Part shown: piece by piece, positions 26,882 to 35,319 of the stretch | How the letters are laid out: each line of letters opens with the position of its first letter | How positions within the stretch are numbered: position 1 is the stretch's first letter | From: an uncultured Caldilineaceae bacterium | GTDB taxonomy: Bacteria; Chloroflexota; Anaerolineae; Caldilineales; Caldilineaceae | DNA: 64,000 bases | NCBI GenBank assembly: GCA_951813625.1 | Contig: CATOTS010000036.1 | Coordinates: 1 to 64,000, forward strand | Direction of reading: 5' to 3' | Notes under the pieces: generated by a model | The model's database searches: none | What the model was told of the DNA's origin: nothing | Seen by the model: only the letters and a program-made list of their open reading frames with translations | Translations under genes and position numbers: made by a program

Positions 26882-27096
26882 TATCCGGTAGGTATCCCAG
26901 CTGGGCCGCACTGACCGAAGAGGAGAGGCATAAAGAAGATCAGCGCCACGACAAGCCAAACCCAGGCGGGCATGCCGAGAAACATGATTCGGCGTTTGGG
27001 TTTCTTTTCGACCGGTCGCGGCAGGACGGTCTGGCAGCGCCAGCAGACATCCTTATCGTCAGGGTTCCAGGTACCGCAGTTGGTGCAGTCGGACAT
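26881..27096 (-). CDS. Small zinc-ribbon membrane protein
   Basis: 71 residues. The N terminus is a four-cysteine zinc ribbon (CTNCGTW, then CWRC). A basic linker (KKPKRR) and a single transmembrane helix (MPAWVWLVVALIFFMPLLF) follow. It overlaps the first M42 gene by one base and begins the operon. Such proteins are often annotated as zinc-ribbon domain-containing proteins without known function; a membrane-anchoring or regulatory role for the peptidases is speculative. Confidence 0.7.
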   Translation of the reverse strand: MSDCTNCGTWNPDDKDVCWRCQTVLPRPVEKKPKRRIMFLGMPAWVWLVVALIFFMPLLFGQCGPAGIPTG

Positions 27097-27137
27097 TCGA
27101 CTTTCCGGTGTCAGGCAGGTTGACGATGGCGGGGGTC

Positions 27138-27166
27138 ATGCTATCACAGAAGCAGGGCATGGGCAA
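27138..27166 (-). promoter_or_regulatory. Possible promoter of the M42-mutY operon
   Basis: On the minus strand TTGCCC and TAGCAT (each 4 of 6 matches to consensus) are 17 bp apart, about 40 bp upstream of the zinc-ribbon start. Confidence 0.4.
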
Positions 27167-27236
27167 ACGGTGGGCGGCCGGTCGAGGGTGCTGAGCGGGG
27201 CGAATTGCCGGCCGCAAGGGGAGGGCAGGAAAGGGA

Positions 27237-27262
27237 AAATCCCGCCGTTGTCAGCGGGATTT
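27237..27262 (-). terminator. Intrinsic terminator of tRNA-Glu
   Basis: A perfect 9-bp stem, AAATCCCGC/GCGGGATTT with an 8-nt loop, is followed on the minus strand by TTTTCCC. It sits 10 bp downstream of the tRNA. Confidence 0.75.
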
Positions 27263-27272
27263 CGTGTGCCAG

Positions 27273-27345
27273 TACCCCGTAGGGGAGTCGAACCCCTGTC
27301 TCCACCTTGAGAGGGTGGTGTCCTGGGCCACTAGACGAACGGGGC
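27273..27345 (-). tRNA. tRNA-Glu (anticodon CTC)
   Basis: 73 nt without encoded CCA. The acceptor stem is GCCCCGT/ACGGGGT (first pair G-U). The anticodon arm is CCACC-CTCTCAA-GGTGG, giving anticodon CTC. The T arm is AGGGG-TTCGACT-CCCCT. It lies just outside the left end of the IS. Confidence 0.95.
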
Positions 27346-27418
27346 GTTCGTTGGTGACTGCGCTACCGGGGAACAGTATACGAAAGGAAGGTCCGAAAGT
27401 CAAGACGGCAACCCAAGC

Positions 27419-28872
27419 GGGTGCATCCAGGATTCTTGGATTTCAGGCGAGTCCGATTAGTGGGAGTGAACGGTGGGAGGGTTGACTAAGGAGCGTAGCC
27501 CGTAGTGCGAGCATAGCTTGAGCGCCGTGTCGAGACCAGCGCATGCCCGACTGTTTGAGACGTTGTTGAACGACCAGTTTGCAAGCTGACTCGACCGTTC
27601 CGCTGCCGATGGGATAGCCTGCTTCGCGGAAGAGGCGGTAACGCATACGTCTGCGATTGTGGAAGAGATAGTGCGTTGCGTTGCGCACAGCGTCGGGCAG
27701 GGTGTTTCCTCTGGGGTAAAGCAGGCGGATGTTGCGCACAAGTTGGCGGAGGCTCCCCTCGATTAAGAGTTGTTTCTGCGCAGAGACCCATGCTGTCGCC
27801 TCCTCTGTTTCCGTGCCGAACCGGTGCTGGGCGATTAGCCACAGCTTTTCGACAGCGTGCCACCAGTCGATGATTTCGACACAGTTGCCATAACACATGC
27901 GCACGATGTTCCAGATCCAGGCTGCGCCGTCGTTGACACTGCTCAGATAGCCAGCCTTCTCCACGCCCCGACAACAGGCTTCAGCCCACTGCTGCTGACA
28001 AAATTCGCTCGCATCCCACAACCCGGCCCGATAGCTATGCTCGCTTAACAGGGTGGTTGCTTCGCCTGTCACCCTATCATTCAGATGCCGTATCGCCGAC
28101 ACCGCTACCGTTTTCACCTCTTTCCAACCTTCGCCGCGTATATTGACCATCGCCCCATCCATCGAGATGTTCATGGCCGCACTCGGCGGCTCCGGTATCT
28201 CACGCCTGACCTCCCCTCCCTCCTTACTCGGCATCTCCATCGTTGCCTGCGCTTCTTCCGCCTGGCGCTCCACCAGTTGCCCGCCATACGCTTTGACCAA
28301 CTCCTGCAGACTACTCGTGGACAGACCAACATGCGTCAACTCGCTAAACTGGGCCGCAGCCCGCGCATACGAGGGTATCTCTACGCTCATCCGCAGCGCT
28401 TGGGCAATCGTCGCCGGCGTCCAACTACGCCGCGTCAGCTGGAGCCTTCGATCCAGGGGGAAAAATCCCTCGCCCACATTCCGGACAACGGTGATAGCCC
28501 CGCTCGATCTTCACCTCCCCTTCGGCATGTAACACCTTCCGCCTCCGCCGTCCACTCGACTTCATCTTCTCCCCACAATCCAGACAGACCACCTCTTCAT
28601 ACCTCCCATCCCCATGTTGCTGCACTAATTCCCCCAGCAATTCCCCCATCAACTCCTGACGCTGCGGCACCAACTCCGCCGCCATCTCGTCCAGCGTAGC
28701 CTCCGTGTGCTCTGCTCCCCACGACCACATCCGCTCAAATACAGCTTCCGCCTTCCCCAAAAACTTCGCCCTCGCCTTTTCCTTGCCCATCTTGACCTCC
28801 CTCTCTTTCCCTTTGTTTATCCTCCCTTTAGTCTACAACTCCCTCCCTCTCGCAAAAATCTCGGATGCACCC
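27419..28872 (-). mobile_element. ISKra4-like insertion sequence (1454 bp)
   Basis: The left end begins GGGTGCATCCAGGATTCTTG; the right end, read inward, is GGGTGCATCCGAGATTTTTG (17 of 20 identical). The 8-bp direct repeat ACCCAAGC flanks it at 27411-27418 and 28873-28880, a perfect target-site duplication. It carries one transposase on the minus strand, interrupted by a frameshift. The family is assigned from the transposase: an N-terminal zinc-finger region, then a DDE domain. Confidence 0.85.
27443..28790 (-). pseudogene. ISKra4-like transposase, frameshifted
   Basis: The first part (28425-28790) has a helical N terminus and a zinc-binding region (CLDCGEKM, YHRCPECGRG). The second part (27443-28477) continues with FFPLDRRLQLTRRSWTP and the DDE catalytic core: Asp in ISMDGAMVN, Asp in SSVNDGAAW, Glu in GSGTVESACK. 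The two frames meet at a T5C5 run near 28455-28465. Removing one base there restores the expected CGRGFFPLD junction. This may be a mutation, an assembly error in the homopolymers, or +1 recoding. Everything else in both halves looks intact, so the element is young or the gene is expressed by slippage. Confidence 0.8.
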
Positions 28873-29105
28873 ACCCAAGCGGGGAGCGGCCCACATTTGG
28901 GTGGGAAGGGTTTCGCGTGGAATTCATGCCAGCGGCGGCTGAATTTGTCTACCGGCTTTTGGGAGAGGCACGAGGCAGGCGCAGGGCAGGCACGGGGCCT
29001 GCCCCAACGGTGGCCGCGGCGTTGGCTGACATGGGGGCGGCGCGCTGGGCCGCTGGTTGCGCAGGCCTACATTAAGAACCTACACCCGGCGGGTGGAGGG
29101 GTGTC

Positions 29106-29150
29106 AGGGGGGCGTTGCGGGGGGAGTCCCCCCGCACAAGGGAGGGCCGG
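29106..29150 (+). repeat. GC-hairpin module, copy C (truncated)
   Basis: Has the main palindrome and the ACAAGGGAGGGCC segment but breaks off before the second hairpin (GGGCCGG, then AACTGCAG). Confidence 0.8.
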
Positions 29151-29356
29151 AACTGCAGGGGTTAGGGGGCAGGAAACTGCGGGGGGCGGTGTCTGGCGGT
29201 TGAAGGCGCGAGCGGCGGGGGACGCGCACACACGGCGGCATGGGGACGCGGCGCGTTGGGGACACGCTGGAATCGCGCAGGCACGGTGGCGGGGCGACGG
29301 GCCGCCGGTTGCACAGGGCTACATTAGAATCCACACGCGGCGGGTGGAGGGGTGTC

Positions 29357-29416
29357 AGGGGGGCGTTGCGGGGGGAGTCCCCCCGCACAAGGGAGGGCCG
29401 CAGGCCCGACCGTCCA
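29357..29416 (+). repeat. GC-hairpin module, copy D
   Basis: Complete module, matching copy B across its whole length including GGGCC-GCA-GGCCC and CGACCGTCCA, again preceded by GTGTC. Confidence 0.85.
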
Positions 29417-29543
29417 AAAGGATAAAGGGAGACGTATTCCTCCAACCTGCAGGAGGAGGGACCGTGGGCTGGCCATGACTCCGTGGCTATCCGAGGCATG
29501 GGAAACTGTGCCCCAATTCTGAACTGCACCCACCCGAGCGAAC

Positions 29544-29572
29544 TTGATCATCGGGCGCGCCGCCTCTATAAT
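29544..29572 (+). promoter_or_regulatory. Consensus promoter upstream of the radical SAM operon
   Basis: TTGATC and TATAAT with a 17-bp spacer, starting 4 bp after the right target duplication of the MITE-like element. Transcription is expected near 29579. Confidence 0.75.
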
Positions 29573-29578
29573 GGTGGC

Positions 29579-29744
29579 GTCATCGGGCCGTCCGTGCGGA
29601 TGCGCCGGGACACTACCGCCGGAGAGCGGCGACGCCCCACGTCAGCGCCCTCCGGCCAAACGCGGGTTCGAATCCCGCCCTTTCGCTGGAGCAGCCGCCA
29701 TGTTCGGAGGCCGCAGGCGATTGGCAGATGAGAAGGAAGAGATT
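29579..29744 (+). other. Structured leader with a tRNA T-arm-like hairpin
   Basis: About 165 nt between the predicted start site and the ATG at 29745. One hairpin (29619-29655) pairs CCGGA/TCCGG, GCG/CGC and GACG/CGTC around two symmetric 2x2 internal loops and a CCCCA loop. A second (29662-29678) is GCGGG-TTCGAAT-CCCGC, a perfect T-arm look-alike. No acceptor, D or anticodon arm can be built, so it is not a tRNA gene. It could be a regulatory leader, an unrelated small RNA or a tRNA remnant. Confidence 0.45.
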
Positions 29745-31868
29745 ATGTTGACGAACCCCAGGCAGATTTCACGCGCCCTGGACAGGGTGCTGCACAAAGT
29801 GACGCAGCCGGCGCGCTACACGGGCGGCGAGCTGAACAGCGTCGTCAAAGATTGGGCTGACGCCGCCATCAGCAGCAAGATTGCGCTGGCCTTCCCCGAT
29901 ATTTACGAGCTGGGCGGGTCGAACCTGGGCCTGATGGTCCTCTACGACCTGATCAACAAGCGGGACGACCTGCTGGCCGAGCGGGTCTACTGCCCGTGGA
30001 GCGATTTTGAAAATGTGATGCGGCGCGACGGCATTCCACTCTTCGGGCTGGAGACGCGTCATCCTGTCGGCAGCTTCGACATACTTGCATTCTCGCTCCC
30101 CTATGAACAGCTCTACACCAACGTTCTGACGATGCTCGAACTGGCGGATATTCCGCGGCGCGCGGCGGACCGCGACGCCACAGACCCGCTGGTGATCGCG
30201 GGCGGGTCGGGTTGTTACAATCCGGAGCCGATGAGCGCGTTTTTCGACGCGATGGTCATCGGCGAGGGCGAAGAGGTGATATTCGAAGTAATCGAGACGC
30301 ACAGTGCCTGGAAGCGGGCGCTCGGCGCGGGACGCGTGGAGCCCGTGGGTGCGCGCCGGCGCCTGTGGGAGATGCTGGCGGGCATTGCCGGCGTCTACGT
30401 GCCTGCGCTCTACGAAGCGAGCTATGCAGCCGACGGCACAATCGCGGGGATTCGACCGACGTGCGCAGAGGCGCCGGACACGGTGATGAAACGGGTGGTG
30501 ACGGTGATGCCGCCGCCGGTGACGAAGTTCATCGTGCCTTTCATCAACGTGGTCCACAACCGGGCGGCGATCGAGATTATGCGCGGGTGCACGCGGGGTT
30601 GCCGCTTCTGCCAGGCCGGCATGATATTCCGCCCGGTGCGCGAGCGGCCGGTGGAGGAGGTACTGGCTGCGGTGGAAGAGATGATCGCCGAATGCGGCTT
30701 TGAGGAGGTCAGTTTTCTCAGCCTCAGCAGCAGCGACTATACATATGTCGAGGAGCTTGTGCGGCGGACGATGGAGCGGCACGGCGCCCGGCGGCTGTCG
30801 GTTGGGCTGCCGAGCCTGCGGATCGAGAGCTTCAGCGTCGACCTGATGGATCTGCTCGAGAAGGGGCGGCGGCGTTCCGGCTTTACTTTCGCGCCGGAGG
30901 CGGCGACCGACCGGCTGCGCGATATCATCAACAAGCCGATCGGCGACGAGGACCTGCTGCGGACAGCGGAGGAGGTGTACAGCCGCGGCTGGAAGACGAT
31001 CAAGATGTACTTCATGATCGGCCATCCGACGCAGACGCTGGCCGACGTGCAGGCGATCGCGGACCTCTCGAAGCGCGTGCTGGCGGTAGGCCGCCGCGTG
31101 CTGGGCAACAAGGCGAATGTGCGAATTGGCGTCAGCACGCTGGTGCCGAAGCCGCACACGCCGTTTCAGTGGGTGCCGATGGAGGAAGAAGCGACGATCA
31201 GGGAGCAGATCCGGCTGTTGCAGCGGGAGCTGAAGGGGCCGGGCATCCATTTCACCTGGAATGACCCGCGCGAGACGCTGGTCGAGTCGTTTCTGACGCG
31301 CGGCGACCGCAAGCTGTGCGACGTGATCGAGCGGGCCTGGGAGCTGGGCGCAAAGCTGGACGCGTGGGGCGAGTATTTTCGTTTCGACCTTTGGCAGCGC
31401 GCCTTCGCCGACTGCGAACTGGAGATGGACTGGTTCGCGCGGCGCCAGCGGCCTGTGGACGAGGTCCTGCCGTGGGAGCACATTTCGGCGGGGCTGACCA
31501 AGGAGTTTCTGGCGCAGGAGTATCTGCACACGTACGCGGGCGGCGTGGTGGACGACTGCCGCGAGCATTGCTTCTCGTGCGGCATCCTGGGCTACTTCAA
31601 GGAGCAGCGGCGTGAGGCCCCGGACGAGGCCTGGTGCTGCCCGCCGCTGGGCAAGGACAAGGCGCGCCAGCCTGTCGATATTGTGCCGGTCCCGCTCTAT
31701 TTCAACGAGGAGATGGGCCGGGAGGGCGTCGAGCTGCCGGCCGGATCGGGGGTGGGCGAGGCGCTGATTTTGGAACTGGACGAGGCGAAGGGGCAGTTCG
31801 ATGAGCGCGTGCCGCAGCGGCGGCACGGCACGGTAAGCCAGCGCATCGTCGAGGCGGAGGTCGGATGA
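29745..31868 (+). CDS. TIGR03960-family B12-binding-type radical SAM protein
   Basis: 707 residues from the ATG at 29745, which has AAGGAAG five bases upstream; the longer open frame begins inside the leader. The N-terminal half resembles a cobalamin-binding-like domain (KIALAFPDIYELGGSNLGL). The radical SAM cluster motif is RGCTRGCRFCQAG (C-X3-C-X2-C), in the middle of the protein. The C-terminal region contains HCFSCGI. This family is regularly encoded next to, or fused with, the DUF2344 protein, as here. It may modify RNA or a protein; the substrate is not established. Confidence 0.92.
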   Translation: MLTNPRQISRALDRVLHKVTQPARYTGGELNSVVKDWADAAISSKIALAFPDIYELGGSNLGLMVLYDLINKRDDLLAERVYCPWSDFENVMRRDGIPLFGLETRHPVGSFDILAFSLPYEQLYTNVLTMLELADIPRRAADRDATDPLVIAGGSGCYNPEPMSAFFDAMVIGEGEEVIFEVIETHSAWKRALGAGRVEPVGARRRLWEMLAGIAGVYVPALYEASYAADGTIAGIRPTCAEAPDTVMKRVVTVMPPPVTKFIVPFINVVHNRAAIEIMRGCTRGCRFCQAGMIFRPVRERPVEEVLAAVEEMIAECGFEEVSFLSLSSSDYTYVEELVRRTMERHGARRLSVGLPSLRIESFSVDLMDLLEKGRRRSGFTFAPEAATDRLRDIINKPIGDEDLLRTAEEVYSRGWKTIKMYFMIGHPTQTLADVQAIADLSKRVLAVGRRVLGNKANVRIGVSTLVPKPHTPFQWVPMEEEATIREQIRLLQRELKGPGIHFTWNDPRETLVESFLTRGDRKLCDVIERAWELGAKLDAWGEYFRFDLWQRAFADCELEMDWFARRQRPVDEVLPWEHISAGLTKEFLAQEYLHTYAGGVVDDCREHCFSCGILGYFKEQRREAPDEAWCCPPLGKDKARQPVDIVPVPLYFNEEMGREGVELPAGSGVGEALILELDEAKGQFDERVPQRRHGTVSQRIVEAEVG

Positions 31869-32755
31869 CGCAAGTAGCTTCTCAGCCGCCGCCTGCCATG
31901 GCGGAGGCGCCCGCGCGTCAGCGGGTGCGCTTCACCTATGAGAAAGGCGAAGCGATCAAGTTCATCGGCCATCAGGACGAGATGCGCTTGTGGGAGCGGA
32001 CATTGCGCCGGGCCGACCTGCCGCTCCTCTACAAACAGGGCTTCAACCCGCAGCCGCACATTCAGTTCGCGGCGCCTCTGGGGCTAGGAATGACAGGCGT
32101 GCAGGAGCTGCTCGACGTAACGTTCAGCCCGCCGCTGCCGTTGGAGGAACTGATGGCGCGGATTCGCCAAAAACTGCCGCCAGGCGTGCGCCTGTTGGAA
32201 GGCGGGGAGGTGCCGCTGAAGACGGCGTCGCCGCAGTCGCTGACGATCGGCGCGGACTATACGATCCTGATCTACGCCGAGCCGGATGAGGTGAGCGAGG
32301 CGGAGCTGCGGGCCAGAATCGACGCGTTCCTGGCCGGTGACACGTGCTGGCGGGAGAGGGAGCGGCACGGTCAGCGCTACAGCTACAATTTGCGCCCGCT
32401 GGTCCTTGAGTTGCGCTATACGGGCTACGAAGAGGCGGCGGGCGAGCATCGTGTCTTTCTGCGCGTGCAGATGCGCGCCGGCGCGACGGGCAGGCCGGAC
32501 GAGCTGGTCGACGCGCTCGGATTTGACGACTTCGCGCGCACGCTTCGACGCGATCGTATCTACTTTGATGACAGCGAGGCGGACCGGGCGGTCCTTGCCG
32601 CGTACCCGGTTGTTTCGCAGGATGAGATTTCTCCGCAAAGGCCAAAGCCTCGTCGTAAAGGGCGGAACCGCCGCCGCACGGCAGGCCGAAAGAGCGAGGG
32701 CGACAAACAGAACAACCAGCCCTTCGCGCAGAAGGCGGCTGACGAGTTTGATTGA
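31865..32755 (+). CDS. TIGR03936-family (DUF2344) radical SAM-associated protein
   Basis: 296 residues, overlapping the radical SAM gene by ATGA. Family features are VRFTYEKGEAIKFIGHQDEMRLWERTLRRADLP and KQGFNPQPHIQFAAPLGLGMTG near the N terminus. The last 45 residues are very basic (RPKPRRKGRNRRRTAGRKSEG), suggesting RNA binding. In many genomes this domain is fused to the radical SAM partner, so the two probably act together on one substrate. Confidence 0.9.
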   Translation: MTQVASQPPPAMAEAPARQRVRFTYEKGEAIKFIGHQDEMRLWERTLRRADLPLLYKQGFNPQPHIQFAAPLGLGMTGVQELLDVTFSPPLPLEELMARIRQKLPPGVRLLEGGEVPLKTASPQSLTIGADYTILIYAEPDEVSEAELRARIDAFLAGDTCWRERERHGQRYSYNLRPLVLELRYTGYEEAAGEHRVFLRVQMRAGATGRPDELVDALGFDDFARTLRRDRIYFDDSEADRAVLAAYPVVSQDEISPQRPKPRRKGRNRRRTAGRKSEGDKQNNQPFAQKAADEFD

Positions 32756-32975
32756 TCCTCGCTGCATTGCCCGATAGCCTCGCCTCAGACGGTTGGTGTC
32801 AATCCGTCTTTCCCCTCTAGTTTCATTCTCCCAGCCCTGGGTTGCCCGGCGCCGCAGCTGCCTCTTTCTTAAACCGTAGATGAACTGTCCGCGAACGGGC
32901 CGAATTGAATCGGTTTGGGCGGGGCCACGTAGAGTAAGCTGAATCCAAGGTCGGACTCGTTCGATTGGATCAGCT

Positions 32976-33332
32976 ATGAATCGCACCGAAACAATTCGGA
33001 GTGCAGCACTCATAGCATTGCCGTTCCTGTTGCTGCCAGCAGGCGTTTGGGCGTCGGAGGCTGTTAACGAAAGCACGTTGGACCTCCGGTGGTGGTGGGT
33101 TGCGCGCTGGTCTTTGCGCGCGGTCTACTGCGGCGTCGCGTTTGCTAGTCAACTCTTCAACCTATTCGAAGCGGGCAGCAATGGGCCGGGCAGTCCGATC
33201 ATAGCCCCGTCAATGCCCTTATCGCTTACCTTCCTTGGCTGGGTGATCCTCAGCGGCCTGCTTCTATTGCCGTCGCTGGTACAACTGTTTCCCGTGATTT
33301 TGAGGATTGGACAGACCAGCGCCAGGATTTAG
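32976..33332 (+). CDS. Small membrane protein, internally deleted paralogue 1
   Basis: 118 residues. The first 50 (RSAALIALPFLLLPAGVW, WWWVARWSLRAVY) match the N terminus of the paralogue at 34402. The last 45 (PLSLTFLGWVILSGLLLLP) match the C-terminal part of the same paralogue (TVLGWIILSGPLLLPPLV). About 190 middle residues are missing, so this looks like an internal-deletion derivative with two hydrophobic segments. Expression is uncertain. The 220 bp upstream hold no gene. Confidence 0.5.
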   Translation: MNRTETIRSAALIALPFLLLPAGVWASEAVNESTLDLRWWWVARWSLRAVYCGVAFASQLFNLFEAGSNGPGSPIIAPSMPLSLTFLGWVILSGLLLLPSLVQLFPVILRIGQTSARI

Positions 33333-33492
33333 GATCAGTGCAAGCGGCCCTGCTCGCGTATTTCAGCCAACGCACCATTTGGCTTCAATTCGCGTGGGAC
33401 GACCTGGCTGGCCCTCAATTATGAGTACGACGATTTTGCGAAGATCGGCGTTGAAGAAGTTAGGAGAGCAGCCTTTGTAGGTTCACTCATCT

Positions 33493-34362
33493 ATGTCCCG
33501 ATTTCGTCCATCGCTTCCGACACTTCTCATTGTTCTGCCCTACATTCTCCTGTCGGCAGCAATCTGGCTGACAATTTGGCCGTTAGGCGAGCCGCTCCGC
33601 CTTGTTTGGGACGTGGATTTTCGATGGCCGCTGCGGGCGTTCTATCTCGGCGCTGTAATTCTCGGCTGGCGAGCGGGACGTCCCTCCTGGTTTTACTCCT
33701 GGCTGGGATTTGCGGTCTGGGAGTCGTTTTCAATGCTGCTCGACTTCTCAGGCTGGCTTCCAGGAGCACTTGAAGTGGATAGTCACGAGGTTGTCGCAAG
33801 ACTAATCAGCAATGGGATCCGCTTTCTGGCTTTTGTTCTGTACCTTCTGGTCCCTCTTTGGGCAGGCTGGCGCCGGCCGGGGAGCTTACTGGGTGCCTAT
33901 ACTGTCTTTCCTCACGCTGCGTTGACGTCTCATCTTGTGTTTTTTGCCACTCGAGCGTTGGGCTTTCCGTTCCTTTTTTGGGTCATGGCAATACCGTCGG
34001 CGGGCGTATCTGCAGCAGCCGCGCTACTGTTCTGGAGTCCGCCGGCATTCCTTGTGCGCGCCGGCGAAGCGATCGCAAGGGGCGCTCTGCTCTATGGGGG
34101 CGTGCTTCTCGCCCAGCTCACCCTATGGGTCGGAATGGGCCTGGACGGTTCTTCATATGCTCAACGGATGAACGAATCCTTGTTTCTGGGATGGTTGTTG
34201 CTCAGTGCGGCCGTGCTGTTCCCTTTCCTAGCGGGGATTCTAGTCTGGCTGTTCAAGTTCAGTTTCGGACGGGTATTCAAGGCATCCACGTGCGGTCGTC
34301 CGCATTCCGATGACGAGACTTGCGGCCAGAGTTTGGGGCGGGACGAATCTGGAACAGATTGA
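33493..34362 (+). CDS. Multi-pass membrane protein, intact paralogue 2
   Basis: 289 residues with about seven hydrophobic helices and no recognised domain. Conserved stretches shared with its neighbours are RWPLRAFYLGAVILGWRAGRPSWFYSWLGFA, GAYTVFPHAALTSH and FLGWLLLSAAVLFPF. This is the only one of the three copies without an interruption. It has a soluble, Cys/His/Asp-rich C-terminal tail (about 260-289). Function unknown. The 160-bp gap before it contains no clear gene. Confidence 0.65.
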   Translation: MSRFRPSLPTLLIVLPYILLSAAIWLTIWPLGEPLRLVWDVDFRWPLRAFYLGAVILGWRAGRPSWFYSWLGFAVWESFSMLLDFSGWLPGALEVDSHEVVARLISNGIRFLAFVLYLLVPLWAGWRRPGSLLGAYTVFPHAALTSHLVFFATRALGFPFLFWVMAIPSAGVSAAAALLFWSPPAFLVRAGEAIARGALLYGGVLLAQLTLWVGMGLDGSSYAQRMNESLFLGWLLLSAAVLFPFLAGILVWLFKFSFGRVFKASTCGRPHSDDETCGQSLGRDESGTD

Positions 34363-34401
34363 GATGGAAACTTCTGTCGTGTTCGACCTGGTCCAGCAAT
34401 T

Positions 34402-35319
34402 GTGAACCGTTCTAAAGCAGCCCGAAGCGCAGCGCTGATCGCTTCTCCTTTCCTGCTGCTGCCTGCCGCCATCTGGTTGGGGGCTACGGACGTCGCGCAA
34501 CTGCCCGCGCTGGACTGGTGGTGGGTGGTGCGGTGGTCGCTGCGGGCGGTCTACGTAGCCGGAGCAATTTTGGGTTACCGGGCGGGGCGTCCGCGCTGGT
34601 TCTACCCGTGGTTGGGCTTTGCGGTATATGAGGCGGTCGCGACGCAGCTCGTGTGGCCTGCCCCTCACATGGCAAGCGCTTTCGAAGAGCGGGACTTCGG
34701 GACCGTAACAAAACTCCTGCTTTTGGCGTTCTTTCTATTCTCTTTCACCCCTTACTTTGCGTCTCTGCTTTGGGTCGGCTGGCAGAGTTCGCGGCGGCTC
34801 CTGGCAGTTCACACTGTCTTTCCCCACGCCGCATTGGCGTTTCCACTCCTTACCTATGTCTAGGAAGAAGGGGCGATTCCGACCACCGACTGGATGGAAA
34901 CGCTCCCGCCGGCTGCGGCGGCTGCGGCGTTCGCTGTTCTTTTCTGGCACGTTCCAGAATTTGGCTCACGAGGTCGTGGGAAGTGGGCGCGCGGGGTCGG
35001 GCTCTTTGCCGGCGTCCCCGTATGCCAATTCGTGCTGCTGGCGGGCATGTTTGGGCTTGTCGACACTGCCGGACCTATCATCTTTGTAATCACGTTCACA
35101 GTCCTGGGCTGGATCATTCTCAGCGGGCCTCTGCTGCTGCCGCCGCTGGTTAAGGGGATATTTCGCCCGTTGCGAGTTGCAAAAGCAATCGCTTCGCTCG
35201 CACATCGGGCTGGACAGGTCCAATTCAGGATTCCTGCGGCCTTGCGGCGAACGGGCCATGCGAAGGATCTACCGCAAACCGTCAAGAACAGAGAAGGTTC
35301 CTCCAAAGGAGAGAGTCAA
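34402..35319 (+). pseudogene. Multi-pass membrane protein paralogue 3, interrupted by an amber codon
   Basis: A GTG at 34402 opens a frame (RSAALIASPFLLLPAAIW, GYRAGRPRWFYPWLGFAVYE, HTVFPHAALAFPLL) homologous to paralogue 2 until TAG at 34861-34863. The same frame then continues with matching sequence (AAAFAVLFW, FTVLGWIILSGPLLLPPLV). There is no stop of its own afterwards: the frame runs through 35319 directly into the SPFH gene, which is in phase. A 153-residue truncated protein may be made. Ordinary genes nearby end in TAG, so recoding is unlikely. Confidence 0.7.

Larger units (their letters stand above)
28881..29531. mobile_element. MITE-like element, copy 2 (651 bp)
   Basis: Starts GGGGAGCGGCCCAC and ends CTGCACCC, the complement of GGGTGCAG. 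Flanks are ACCCAAGC (28873-28880) and ACCCGAGC (29532-29539), an 8-bp direct repeat with one mismatch. It aligns with copy 1 over both arms and around its hairpin modules. It is longer because of a GC-rich middle stretch (about 29160-29330). Its left flanking octamer is also the right duplication of the IS, so IS and element sit in tandem. No gene is credible here. Confidence 0.7.

Noticed and set aside
8561..29416. The hairpin modules as a CRISPR array
   Set aside because: Copies are hundreds to thousands of bases apart, without regular spacers, and no cas gene is present.
29600..29686. A tRNA gene around the GGTTCGAATCC sequence
   Set aside because: Only the T arm is present; no complementary 5' acceptor strand, D arm or anticodon arm can be found within 100 nt, and tmRNA or SRP RNA signatures are absent.
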